From: a gamma proteobacterium endosymbiont of Lamellibrachia anaximandri | Lineage (GTDB): Bacteria; Pseudomonadota; Gammaproteobacteria; Chromatiales; Chromatiaceae | Direction: 5' to 3' | Length of the DNA stretch: 45,137 nt | Assembly (NCBI GenBank): GCA_016756835.1 | Contig: JAESPE010000016.1 | Span: forward strand, 1 to 45,137 | Shown here: piece after piece, positions 1-7,544 of the stretch | Layout: the number at the start of each line of letters is the position of its first letter | How positions within the stretch are numbered: position 1 is the stretch's first letter | Made by a program: the position numbers and the translations under genes | Notes under the pieces: model-generated | The model's database searches: none | Seen by the model: the letters and a program-made list of their open reading frames with translations, nothing else | What the model was told of the DNA's origin: nothing

Positions 1-34
1 CTTCCCCTCTGGCGCAAGGCACGCCGGGTAAGCA

Positions 35-658
35 GTGCGGCCTCGCGGCTACCGGGGACTACCAGCCTTCGCTTCGCTCTCCATGGCTGGCAGCGATGGT
101 GACAAGACGCTGATCATCTTTGATCGCCCACGGGATGTAAAAGGCACCGCCCTGCTGAGCTACTCCCACAAGACAGGCTCGGACGACCAATGGCTCTACC
201 TCCCGGCACTCAAACGGGTGAAGCGCATCGCATCGCGAAACAAATCCGGTCCCTTCATGGGCAGTGAGTTCGCTTACGAGGATCTATCGTCCCAAGAGGT
301 GGAGAAGTACACCTACAAATATATCCGCGATGAACAGCTCAACGGCAAGGATGTCTTGGTTCAGGAACGCTATCCTGTGGACCCCAACTCCGGCTACACC
401 CGTCAGGTGGTATGGGTCGACAAGGCAGAATACATCCCGCTGAAGATCGAGTTCTATGACCGTAAAAAAGCACTGCTGAAAACTCTGGAATTCAGGAATT
501 ACAAGCAGTATCTCGATCGCTACTGGCGGGCCAGTGAAATGTTTATGCAGAACCACCAGACCGGGAAGAGTACCTTGCTCACCTGGGAGGATTACAAGTT
601 TCGCGCTGGCCTGAAATCCTCCAACTTCGGCAAGAACAGTCTCAAGCGTGCCCGGTAA
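35..658 (+). CDS. LolA-like outer-membrane lipoprotein-sorting protein, 5'-truncated
   Basis: The product matches the LolA-like family often called 'outer membrane lipoprotein-sorting protein', usually about 250 residues and often encoded beside RND/MMPL exporters. Family-like stretches are GDKTLIIFDRPRDVKGTALL, DDQWLYLPALKRVKRI, GPFMGSEFAYEDL, the GYTRQVVWVD segment and NHQTGKST near the C-terminus. A signal peptide and the first roughly 50 residues are missing. The frame is closed by TAA at 29-31 and the only start is a GTG at 35 without a ribosome site, so this is not a true N-terminus. Either a frameshift lies near 30-80 or the sequence at the window edge is imperfect. Homology in frame begins around SLSMAGSDGDK. 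The next gene, an outer-membrane barrel on the same strand, supports an envelope-transport role. Family is fairly sure; the lipid substrate is unknown. Confidence 0.65.
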   Translation: MRPRGYRGLPAFASLSMAGSDGDKTLIIFDRPRDVKGTALLSYSHKTGSDDQWLYLPALKRVKRIASRNKSGPFMGSEFAYEDLSSQEVEKYTYKYIRDEQLNGKDVLVQERYPVDPNSGYTRQVVWVDKAEYIPLKIEFYDRKKALLKTLEFRNYKQYLDRYWRASEMFMQNHQTGKSTLLTWEDYKFRAGLKSSNFGKNSLKRAR

Positions 659-706
659 TTTCGAATGAAAAATCTATAAATACCTTAATAACCACCCAGC
701 AGTTTT

Positions 707-736
707 GCAGGTTCTGCTCCGCTTGAACCTGCCTAC
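707..736 (-). repeat. REP-type palindrome, copy 1
   Basis: This is a 30-nt imperfect palindrome. Read on the minus strand it starts with GTAG, followed by GCAGGTTC, a loop AAGCGGAGCA and GAACCTGC. It has the length, GTAG head and AAGCG loop start of the copies at 11953, 19055, 19113 and 38911, with a different but self-complementary stem. It lies in the gap between the LolA-like gene and the outer-membrane protein gene. Confidence 0.8.
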
Positions 737-771
737 GCCGGAAAATCGATCAAAAACCAAACAGCACCACA

Positions 772-1950
772 ATGAAAAACTGCCTCAAACTCCTCTGCCT
801 CATCCCGTCACTCTCCTGCGCCGGAGAGTGGACAGGTTATCTCGAAGGCCAGGGGCGTTACTTCACTCAGGAGCCATTCGATTCGGCTCAGACCGACAGC
901 ACCCTCTCCCTGGCATTCGAACCCGAGTATTACCACGCCTGGGACGACGACCGCCAAAGCCTCATCTTTCGTCCCTTCCTGCGCTGGGATTCCCAGGATA
1001 ACCATCGCACCCGTGCCGACATCCGCGAACTGCTCTGGACCCATGTGGGCGACGAATGGGAGGTTCAGGCGGGAATCGGCAAGGTCTTCTGGGGTGTCAC
1101 CGAGGCACGTCATCTGGTGGATGTCATCAACCAGACTGACTTGGTGGAAAACCCGGACGGCGAGCAGAAGCTCGGCCAACCCATGTTCAAACTCTCCTTT
1201 GAAAGGACTTGGGGGGTACTGGATCTGTACGCCCTGCCCGGCTTCCGGGAGCGGACTTTTCCTGGTGGGGAGGGTCGTCTGCGCTCACACCCCAGAGTTG
1301 ACAACGATCTGGCAAGCTATGAGTCCAGCGCCGGGAACAAGCGCATCGACCTGGCCCTGCGCTGGTCCCACTCGCTCGGCGACTGGGATATCGGACTTGC
1401 CCACTTCTACGGCACCAACCGCAATCCTCTCCTGCAACCCGTCCTGAACAGCGCCAGTGAGATCGTATTGGCGCCCTATTACGAACTCATTCACCAGACC
1501 AGTCTCGACCTGCAGGCAACCAAAGGAGACTGGCTGTGGAAACTTGAGACGCTCTACAGCACATCGGATAGGGAAGATGTCTTCTCCTGCACCGGTGGTT
1601 TCGAGTACACATTCATCGGTCTGGGCGATAGCGATATGGACCTTGGGGTGCTGACCGAGTACATGTATGACGAACGGGGCGACAACGCACCCATCGCTTT
1701 CGAGAACGACACTTTTATCGGTCTGCGCCTGACTGCAAACGACGTACAAAGCAGCGAACTGCTGACCGGCGTCATCAAGGACATGGATTCAAGCGCCTGG
1801 CTATATAACCTGGAGGCGAGCCGCCGCATCGGTGATACCTGGAAGGCATCCGCTCAGATACGCCTCTGGATTGATGTGCCGGAAGACGATCCGCTCTACA
1901 CTATCAGTCAGGATGACTACATTGAGTTCAATCTTGCCCGATATTTCTAA
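772..1950 (+). CDS. Outer-membrane beta-barrel protein of unknown function
   Basis: This 392-residue protein has an N-terminal signal peptide (KNCLKLLCLIPSLSCAG, cleavage likely before EW). It then has many alternating, aromatic-rich short strands such as LSLAFEPEYYHAW, WEVQAGIGKVFWGV and WKASAQIRLWI, and it ends in ...EFNLARYF. A terminal phenylalanine is typical of outer-membrane barrels recognised by the BAM machinery. No enzymatic motif is visible. It follows the LolA-like gene on the same strand after 113 bp, so the two may be co-transcribed with an exporter upstream of the window. That pairing suggests transport of a lipid or hydrophobic compound across the envelope, which is inference. 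A specific family name cannot be given from sequence alone. Confidence 0.7.
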   Translation: MKNCLKLLCLIPSLSCAGEWTGYLEGQGRYFTQEPFDSAQTDSTLSLAFEPEYYHAWDDDRQSLIFRPFLRWDSQDNHRTRADIRELLWTHVGDEWEVQAGIGKVFWGVTEARHLVDVINQTDLVENPDGEQKLGQPMFKLSFERTWGVLDLYALPGFRERTFPGGEGRLRSHPRVDNDLASYESSAGNKRIDLALRWSHSLGDWDIGLAHFYGTNRNPLLQPVLNSASEIVLAPYYELIHQTSLDLQATKGDWLWKLETLYSTSDREDVFSCTGGFEYTFIGLGDSDMDLGVLTEYMYDERGDNAPIAFENDTFIGLRLTANDVQSSELLTGVIKDMDSSAWLYNLEASRRIGDTWKASAQIRLWIDVPEDDPLYTISQDDYIEFNLARYF

Positions 1951-2003
1951 CTGAAGCGGGGACGAAATCACCATCCCCCAAATTATCGCTACTCCTTATC
2001 CAG

Positions 2004-2202
2004 CAACGGCTGCCCATTGGCAACACTTACGCCAAGCGCAACATGATCGGTGCGGTGGCAGGCGTGCAACCCTTTGATGGTGAGGAACTCTCCGGGACCG
2101 GCCCAAGGCGGGTGGTCCCTATACCCTTCTCCACTACTCAACGGAACGGTGTATTAGGCTGCAGTGGGAGGTAATGCCCGACTGCTGTCCCTTGACGACT
2201 GA
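2004..2202 (+). pseudogene. putA: Relic of the 3' end of putA (P5C dehydrogenase domain)
   Basis: Translating the plus strand in successive frames recovers the C-terminus of bifunctional proline utilisation protein PutA. The first frame reads GNTYAKRNMIGAVAGVQPFD and then GEELSGTGP (2019-2105), matching the conserved GN(L/T)YVNRNMIGAVVGVQPFGGEGLSGTGP stretch of the aldehyde-dehydrogenase domain. A shifted frame gives KAGGPYTLLHYSTER. Another shift gives TVY, a TAG stop, then AAVGGNARLLSLDD and TGA at 2200-2202, matching the usual PutA tail TVNTTAVGGNARLLSLG. Two frameshifts and one internal stop make it nonfunctional. Nothing of the upstream 1000 codons is present; the outer-membrane protein gene ends at 1950. 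It converges on dsrB, with 34 bp between them. Confidence 0.85.
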
Positions 2203-2236
2203 TACCTTGTCGCCGGCCAAAATAGGGGTAGCCTGT

Positions 2237-3313
2237 TCAAAAATGGATATAACTCGATGAGTTCAGACTCTTTCTGGCATAGCGCCAATCATCGATATGA
2301 TATTTGGTGAATGGGAGATCTGTTAACTCAAAAAACTGCTTCCAGCCGATACGATCGATCCAATCGCTGATCCGTTCCCAATCCTGTGCACTGTTTTTAT
2401 AGGCAGCGAGTATACGCTTTACGATGGCCGTGACCTCCGGCCAGCGGGGTGGATTGTTGGGGATGCCCGCCACAACAAGCTTTTGAAAAGTGGGCCGACT
2501 GCGGGCGTTCGAATGGTTACCCCCTACCCAGATAGCGAGCTTGGAGTGTTCGGGATCGTTGATCTGCATGGGCGGACAAGGTGGATAACAGGCGCCGCAG
2601 CAGATGCATTTTCGTTCATCCACTTCCAGTGAGGGTTTGCCGTTTACCATCGCGGGCCTTATGGCAGCCACGGGACAGCGGGCCACCACCAAAGGTCGTT
2701 CACAGATGTTGGCGACCTTGCTGTGGTCAATTCTGGGTGGCTTGGTGTGTTGAATATTGATCGCGATATCACCCTGGCCACCGCAGTTGATCTGGCAGCA
2801 GGAGGTTGTGATATGCACCCGGTTTGGCATCTGCCAGCTTTTGAACTCATCCACCAGTTCATCCATCATCGATTTGGCCACCCCAGAGGCGTCAGTGGCG
2901 GGGATGTCGCAGTGCAACCACCCCTGGGTATGGGAGATGGAGGCGACAGAGTTGCGAGTACCACCTACTACGAATCCTTCACTCTCCAGTGCCTGGATGA
3001 GGGGAGCCACTTTGGCACCATCCACCACCATGTATTCAATATTACTGCGGATGGTAAAACGCACATAGCCGTCGGCATAACGGTCACCAATCTCACAGAG
3101 CTTGCGCAGGGTGAAGAGATCAAGAATACGCTGAGTGCCGACCCGCACGGTCCAGATTTCATCACCCCCCTTTGCGACATGGCGCAGTACACCGGGTTGC
3201 GGGTCATCGTGGTATTTCCACTGGCCGAAGTTGCTGTACATTATCGGATGCATATACTGAATGCCGTCGGGGCAGCCGCTCTCGATGGGGGTGCGGGGGT
3301 GGGCTTTAGCCAT
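2237..3313 (-). CDS. dsrB: Dissimilatory sulfite reductase beta subunit, oxidative type
   Basis: DsrB forms the alpha2-beta2 siroheme enzyme with DsrA in the cytoplasm. In sulfur oxidisers it works in reverse, producing sulfite from DsrC-bound sulfur. The 358-residue product, numbered from ATG at 3313, has the ligands of the siroheme-coupled 4Fe-4S cluster: Cys135 (WLHCD) and Cys172, Cys173 and Cys177 (SCCQINC). It also has a full ferredoxin motif with Cys236, Cys239, Cys242 and Cys246 (KCICCGACYPPC), with Cys213 nearby. ATG 3313 is chosen because GGAG lies 6 nt upstream and the N-terminus AHPRTPIESG fits the family; ATG 3331 is an alternative. It follows dsrA by 45 nt and is surely co-transcribed. 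No dsrE follows it: the next feature is the putA relic. Function is certain, direction of catalysis inferred. Confidence 0.95.
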   Translation of the reverse strand: MAKAHPRTPIESGCPDGIQYMHPIMYSNFGQWKYHDDPQPGVLRHVAKGGDEIWTVRVGTQRILDLFTLRKLCEIGDRYADGYVRFTIRSNIEYMVVDGAKVAPLIQALESEGFVVGGTRNSVASISHTQGWLHCDIPATDASGVAKSMMDELVDEFKSWQMPNRVHITTSCCQINCGGQGDIAINIQHTKPPRIDHSKVANICERPLVVARCPVAAIRPAMVNGKPSLEVDERKCICCGACYPPCPPMQINDPEHSKLAIWVGGNHSNARSRPTFQKLVVAGIPNNPPRWPEVTAIVKRILAAYKNSAQDWERISDWIDRIGWKQFFELTDLPFTKYHIDDWRYARKSLNSSSYIHF

Positions 3314-3358
3314 GGTTGTCTCCGGATTCATCACTCCAGGGTCGGAGGAACGCCGCTA

Positions 3359-4624
3359 TCAGGCTGCGTCTATGACCGTTTTTTCCATCTTGGTCTTTCG
3401 TTCCTGCCACTTTTTCGCCTCTTCGTCCCAATGGTCAGTGCGAACGTAGGAGTTTTCCCGCGGATGCACAACCATATTGGGGTCGATCTCCAGGCCAATT
3501 CCCTCCAGGAAGTTAACCAGGCCGATACGTTCGATCATCTCCCCAACGCGCTCATGTTCCAGGGCGTTCTCGGCAAAAAAATCCACCGTCTCCTCTGCAA
3601 GTTCCTGGAGTTTCCGATAGTCCTCCTCGGTCTCCAGTTTCATGAAAGGCACCACGACGGAACCAAACAGATCACCGATCTTCAAGGTGCGTTTACCGCC
3701 GATTAGGATAGTGACACCTTTGTCATCTCCCGGCGACAGCGCTTTTGGCATCACGTTCAGGCAGTGCATGCAGCGGACGCAGTTCTTGTTGTCCACTTCC
3801 AGCGTGTCGTTTTCATTGAGGGAGAGCGCGTGGGTGGGGCAACGGGAGACGACATGGTCGTTGAGATATTTGCGTCCCTTCTTGGCGACGTAGTTCTTAA
3901 CCTCCAACTGATCCACCTTCATATCGTCACGCCAGGTGCCGATGACAGCGAAATCGGAGCGTTCAATGGCATTCACACAGTCATTTGGACAGCCTGAAAC
4001 CTTGAATTTGAACTTGTAGGGCAGGGCCGGCCTATGCATCTCATCGATAAAGTCGTTTATCAGTAACCGGTGGATCTTATGCTCATTGGCACAGGATTGT
4101 TCACAGCGGCCTGAGCCTACGCAGGATTGCGCGGTACGCATACAGGGGCCTGCACCACCGAGGTCAAATCCATACTCATTGATCTCGTTGAAGAAGCGTT
4201 GGGTGTTCTCAGTGGTGGCACCGATAAACATGATATTGCCGGTTTGGCCATGGAAGGTAACCAGACCTGACCCGTATTTTTCCCAACTATCCGCCAGTTT
4301 CAGCAGAATTTCGGTGGTGTAGTAGTTACCTGCCGGCGGTTGAACCCGTAGCGTGTGAAACTCCTTGGACTTCGGATATAAATCCCCCACCTCGGAGAAG
4401 CGGGGAATAATACCTCCACCGTAGCCGTAGACGCTGACGGTGCCGCCCTTCCAGTAGCCTTTGCGGGTTTCATAGGAGTGCTCAAGTTGTCCCAGCAGAT
4501 CATTCGTCATCTCATTGATCCGTTTATCCAGATGCCTATCCCGCAACCGCTTGATTCCCTTAACGAAACTTGGCCATTCCCCCTCTTCAAGCTGATCAAT
4601 CATCGGCGTGTCATGAATCTTCAT
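3359..4624 (-). CDS. dsrA: Dissimilatory sulfite reductase alpha subunit, oxidative type
   Basis: This is the partner of DsrB in reverse-acting dissimilatory sulfite reductase. From ATG 4624 it has 421 residues, the family length. GTGAGG lies 6 nt upstream, and the N-terminus HDTPMIDQLEEGEWPSFVKG matches the family. Cluster ligands are Cys168 and Cys174 (SCVGSGRC) plus Cys212 and Cys216 (GCPNDC). The ferredoxin-like domain has Cys262, Cys282, Cys285 and Cys288. Methionine follows in the usual place of a fourth cysteine, as in other DsrA proteins. Segments such as LLGQLEHSYETRKGYWKGG and YGSGLVTFHGQTG resemble the oxidative type of sulfur oxidisers as I recall it. The 226-bp upstream gap is AT-rich, with a TATATAA stretch near 4705 that could be a -10 box, but no convincing -35 was seen. 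The dsrAB pair stands alone here. Confidence 0.95.
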   Translation of the reverse strand: MKIHDTPMIDQLEEGEWPSFVKGIKRLRDRHLDKRINEMTNDLLGQLEHSYETRKGYWKGGTVSVYGYGGGIIPRFSEVGDLYPKSKEFHTLRVQPPAGNYYTTEILLKLADSWEKYGSGLVTFHGQTGNIMFIGATTENTQRFFNEINEYGFDLGGAGPCMRTAQSCVGSGRCEQSCANEHKIHRLLINDFIDEMHRPALPYKFKFKVSGCPNDCVNAIERSDFAVIGTWRDDMKVDQLEVKNYVAKKGRKYLNDHVVSRCPTHALSLNENDTLEVDNKNCVRCMHCLNVMPKALSPGDDKGVTILIGGKRTLKIGDLFGSVVVPFMKLETEEDYRKLQELAEETVDFFAENALEHERVGEMIERIGLVNFLEGIGLEIDPNMVVHPRENSYVRTDHWDEEAKKWQERKTKMEKTVIDAA

Positions 4625-4850
4625 CAAAAGCCTCACTCTTGACGCGTAATAGAGAATGCAAATCACTCTTATTACCAGACTAGCAGGTTTGATGGAGGAT
4701 TTTATATAACCAATGGGGTAGCGAGGGGGAGATTGACCTTGCTCTACAGGAGGTTTACTTACAGCAAGTCAGCCATATTATTGGCTTAAAAATATCATCT
4801 GAAATTCGGGCACAACCTCCTCTCACCCTAATCATTTAACAATATGCAGT

Positions 4851-5399
4851 TTACTCTGGAAAAATAAGATCGGCCTTATCCCCCATGGCCGCCCGCATCT
4901 CCCGGATCGATGGCGGACGTGCCCAGATCATATCCTCCAGCACGCCTCGGCAGGTCAGACGCATGACCTCCGGCTGGATATCGGAACTGATCCACATGTG
5001 CACGCCACGGAAAACCATCGGTACGCCACCGTCGAGACCGGCCAGATTGAGACCCGCCACCATCAAGGGGGCATCTAACATGACGACCTGCGCCATCTCC
5101 CGCTGTAGCCGACTGACGATGAACGGCTCAGGTCTAATCTCCTGCGCATCCTCCGAGAGTGTTTGAATCTCAAAATTGCAGTTGGGAACATATCGATCCA
5201 TCTTCGCCTTGCTCACTACAGCACCACCCTGCAGATAGACACGGGTCTGCCCGGCAGGCACAAACAGGGACTCTTTTAGAACAATCGTGGTTCCCACCGG
5301 GGGCATCGCATAAACATCCGATTCACCACCGTTTACCCTGTCGAAACCCGCACAGCCCGTCAGCAATGACAGTGTAACTATGGCAAGTAACGTTTTCAT
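4851..5399 (-). CDS. Hypothetical lipoprotein
   Basis: The 182-residue product begins MKTLLAIVTLSLLTGCAGF, a lipoprotein signal with lipobox LTGC, so it should be lipidated at Cys17 and periplasm-facing. The start at 5399 is preceded by GGGAGG about 5 nt upstream. The longer open frame to 5495 runs into the miniature element and is rejected. The mature part has mixed strands and helices, with segments GTTIVLKESLFVPAG and GGVPMVFRGVHMWIS. Proteins of this kind are found as unnamed conserved lipoproteins; I do not recognise a named family. It lies on the dsrAB strand, but the 226-bp gap before dsrA makes a shared transcript uncertain. Confidence 0.7.
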   Translation of the reverse strand: MKTLLAIVTLSLLTGCAGFDRVNGGESDVYAMPPVGTTIVLKESLFVPAGQTRVYLQGGAVVSKAKMDRYVPNCNFEIQTLSEDAQEIRPEPFIVSRLQREMAQVVMLDAPLMVAGLNLAGLDGGVPMVFRGVHMWISSDIQPEVMRLTCRGVLEDMIWARPPSIREMRAAMGDKADLIFPE

Positions 5400-5431
5400 A
5401 CAAACCTCCCTATCAGCCCAGTGTAGCCTAA

Positions 5432-5590
5432 GGAGCCTCTGAATAAGTCTGGACGAAGTAGATTGCGATTCAGCATGTTCAGATTTGAGGCGCAAATCGC
5501 ACGTAATAGCTGGCTATTGCGAAGATTTGCAACGAAAAAGCTGGGCATTCTGGACGCAAGATACGAGTTTATGACTTGTTCAGAGGCTCC
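5432..5590. mobile_element. IS5-type miniature inverted-repeat element (MITE), 159 bp
   Basis: The ends are an 18-bp inverted repeat: GGAGCCTCTGAATAAGTC at 5432-5449 and its complement with one mismatch at 5573-5590. The element is flanked on both sides by CTAA (5428-5431 and 5591-5594). A 4-bp YTAR duplication is the known signature of the IS5 group. The arms keep pairing inward imperfectly, for example TAATAGC against GCTATTG around the centre near 5511, so the whole unit can fold into a long hairpin. There is no room for a transposase. It lies between the 3' end of the RNB gene and the lipoprotein gene, whose ribosome site stays outside it. Confidence 0.85.
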
Positions 5591-5609
5591 CTAATGGGCT
5601 GAATCAACT

Positions 5610-7424
5610 TTAACCCAACACACTGAAATAGCAGGCCAGGTCCGGCAGATCGATCTCCCTCGGTTTGAGACGGATCGTCTCATTGAGTTCAGGTGCACTT
5701 TTCACCCTGACCTTGGTATCCATGCCGAGTTCAGGAATCATTACCGTTGCCCGTTCACCCTCTCTGGCAACGACTACCGCTTCGCCCTGCCAATCCGGAT
5801 TGTCGCGCAAAAAAACCAAACGCCAATGGCTGTTGGAGAGCCGTTCCGACTTGCGGATTGCTGCACTGCCAACCTCTGCCAGCCCTATTCGCTCCGATAT
5901 GGCGTGAATATCGAGTGGGTCCTCACCCCGCAGATGGGCTCTGAGCTGCTGATGAGTCAGCAGATCAGAATAGCGTCTCAAGGGGCTGGTCGCCCGGATA
6001 TAAAACGCCAGACCAAGACCTGAATGGGCCTCGGGTTGCGTCTTGATCTGGCTGGGTTTGAACTTCCTCCGGTAGGCGAACATGGCTGCCATCCCCTCAG
6101 GAGTCGACGGCTCATCCGGTGGCGCCTGGGTGGCAAACGGTACCGGAATATCTTTATCGATACAGTATCGGCCCACCGCCTCCCCCGCCATCAGCATCAG
6201 GTCCGTCACCATCTCACGGCTGGCCAGCGGGGGCAGCGGCGTCACCCGGACGCCTGCATCTTCAACCCTGATCTTCACCTCCGGCAGATTGATGAAGGCG
6301 GCGCCTGCTGCTGCACGGCGTTTCCGGTAGATCTGTGCCTTGCGCTGCAATTCGGTAAAAGGCGCCTCAAGCAGACTCTGGTCAGCATCCTGATAGCTTA
6401 TGCGGGTCACTTTCAGGCGGGTGGGCTGAATCTCTATATCATCGATCTCTCCCGCATCGGAGAGCGAGAAACCGATCGACAGCGCCGGAGACTCATCCTC
6501 CAGTCCGAGTCCCAATCGATGGGTCAAACCGGGAGGCAACATGGATATGACCTGTTCCGGGATATAGAGATTTGCACCGCGGTTACGTGCATCCAGATCC
6601 ATCTTGCTATCGGGGGACACCAGTGCGGCAACATCCGCCACATGCACCCAGATACGCTCACCGTCGAGACTGACGGCATCATCCGGATCCTGGTTGCCCT
6701 CATCGTCGATGGCGTACGCGGGCAGATGGGTTAGATCGAGACGGGACTCATCCGGCAACAGGGGTATCTCATATTCCGGGGTCTCCGGATTGATGCCAAA
6801 ACGGCGCGGATAGGGGTTCTCGTTCTCGCTCCAGTAACCTGTCTTCACCAGCAGCCGGTGCGCATTGACCGGTGTCTCCTGAAAACCCAGCGCTTTGAGA
6901 ATCCGGCTGTTGCTACGCCCCCCCAGGGCGAGGGCCTCCACCTCGCCCAGTCGCTTGCTGTCCTCTTCCACCAGCTCGCCACGGTTGACCCGGTCGACAA
7001 AGGCAGTCCAGGCCGTCTCCGCTGCCTCCTTGGCCTCGCGCCGTTCCCGCTCTGCCTGCACTTCTGATGCCGGTCTGGGGGTGATGGCCTGGGGCTCTCC
7101 CGCAAAATAGAGACCATCCGCCACCACTTCCCAGGCAGCCCAGGCAGTCGCCGGCGTGTAGTCGTCAAACAGCAATTCAGTAAACTCCTGAATCTCGGTG
7201 GTGCTCTCCTCCAGTAACTCCCAGTTCTCCTCGATCTCTCCCGTCTGCGGAGTGAGATCCTTCAGACTGGTGAGAGGACCGGGGTGCAGCAGAACGATGT
7301 CCTTGGTTCTGACACGCTTGGTTTTGCCCCCCTCCAACTCGATAGTGATCTTGTCGCTGACTTCAACCACTTTTGCGGGACGTATTTTATACAGGACCAG
7401 ACTGCCTGCGACGGGGCTACTCAT
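5610..7424 (-). CDS. RNB-domain ribonuclease (RNase II/R-like), atypical
   Basis: The product is a 604-residue 3'-5' exoribonuclease-like protein. The RNB catalytic motif is complete: Asp240, Asp246, Asp248 and Asp249 in AIDDEGNQDPDDA have the spacing of the magnesium ligands Asp201, 207, 209 and 210 of E. coli RNase II. The N-terminal 50 residues look like a small SH3/winged-helix-like RNA-binding module rather than two cold-shock domains. A helical region (about 115-200) follows, then RNB (about 225-510), including SPLRRYSDLLTHQQ, and a short OB-like tail. This layout is that of the shorter RNB proteins found in cyanobacteria and some Gammaproteobacteria, not rnb or rnr proper. ATG 7424 is chosen because family similarity starts there; the frame extends upstream to 7541 without a family match. 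It is divergent from ygfZ. Confidence 0.85.
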   Translation of the reverse strand: MSSPVAGSLVLYKIRPAKVVEVSDKITIELEGGKTKRVRTKDIVLLHPGPLTSLKDLTPQTGEIEENWELLEESTTEIQEFTELLFDDYTPATAWAAWEVVADGLYFAGEPQAITPRPASEVQAERERREAKEAAETAWTAFVDRVNRGELVEEDSKRLGEVEALALGGRSNSRILKALGFQETPVNAHRLLVKTGYWSENENPYPRRFGINPETPEYEIPLLPDESRLDLTHLPAYAIDDEGNQDPDDAVSLDGERIWVHVADVAALVSPDSKMDLDARNRGANLYIPEQVISMLPPGLTHRLGLGLEDESPALSIGFSLSDAGEIDDIEIQPTRLKVTRISYQDADQSLLEAPFTELQRKAQIYRKRRAAAGAAFINLPEVKIRVEDAGVRVTPLPPLASREMVTDLMLMAGEAVGRYCIDKDIPVPFATQAPPDEPSTPEGMAAMFAYRRKFKPSQIKTQPEAHSGLGLAFYIRATSPLRRYSDLLTHQQLRAHLRGEDPLDIHAISERIGLAEVGSAAIRKSERLSNSHWRLVFLRDNPDWQGEAVVVAREGERATVMIPELGMDTKVRVKSAPELNETIRLKPREIDLPDLACYFSVLG

Positions 7425-7544
7425 GCGGATTCCAATAGTGTTTGATGGAGCAGCACGAAACCACACACAATGGACGTTTCGTACCTCTGACGATGGGGTA
7501 TGATACGCACAGAACAGGAGCAAACCCAGGAGTCCGTCCACACC

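Noticed and set aside
2723-3706. 327-codon plus-strand open frame across dsrB and dsrA
   Set aside because: It is antisense to two clearly real genes and shows only their mirror codon pattern; no ribosome site or known motif.
3740-3790. Missing fourth cysteine in the DsrA ferredoxin motif (Met instead)
   Set aside because: The CMHC(I/L)NxM pattern is normal for DsrA; a further cysteine comes from elsewhere in the domain.
6024-6734. 236-codon plus-strand open frame inside the RNB gene
   Set aside because: Antisense shadow of a gene with an intact catalytic motif.
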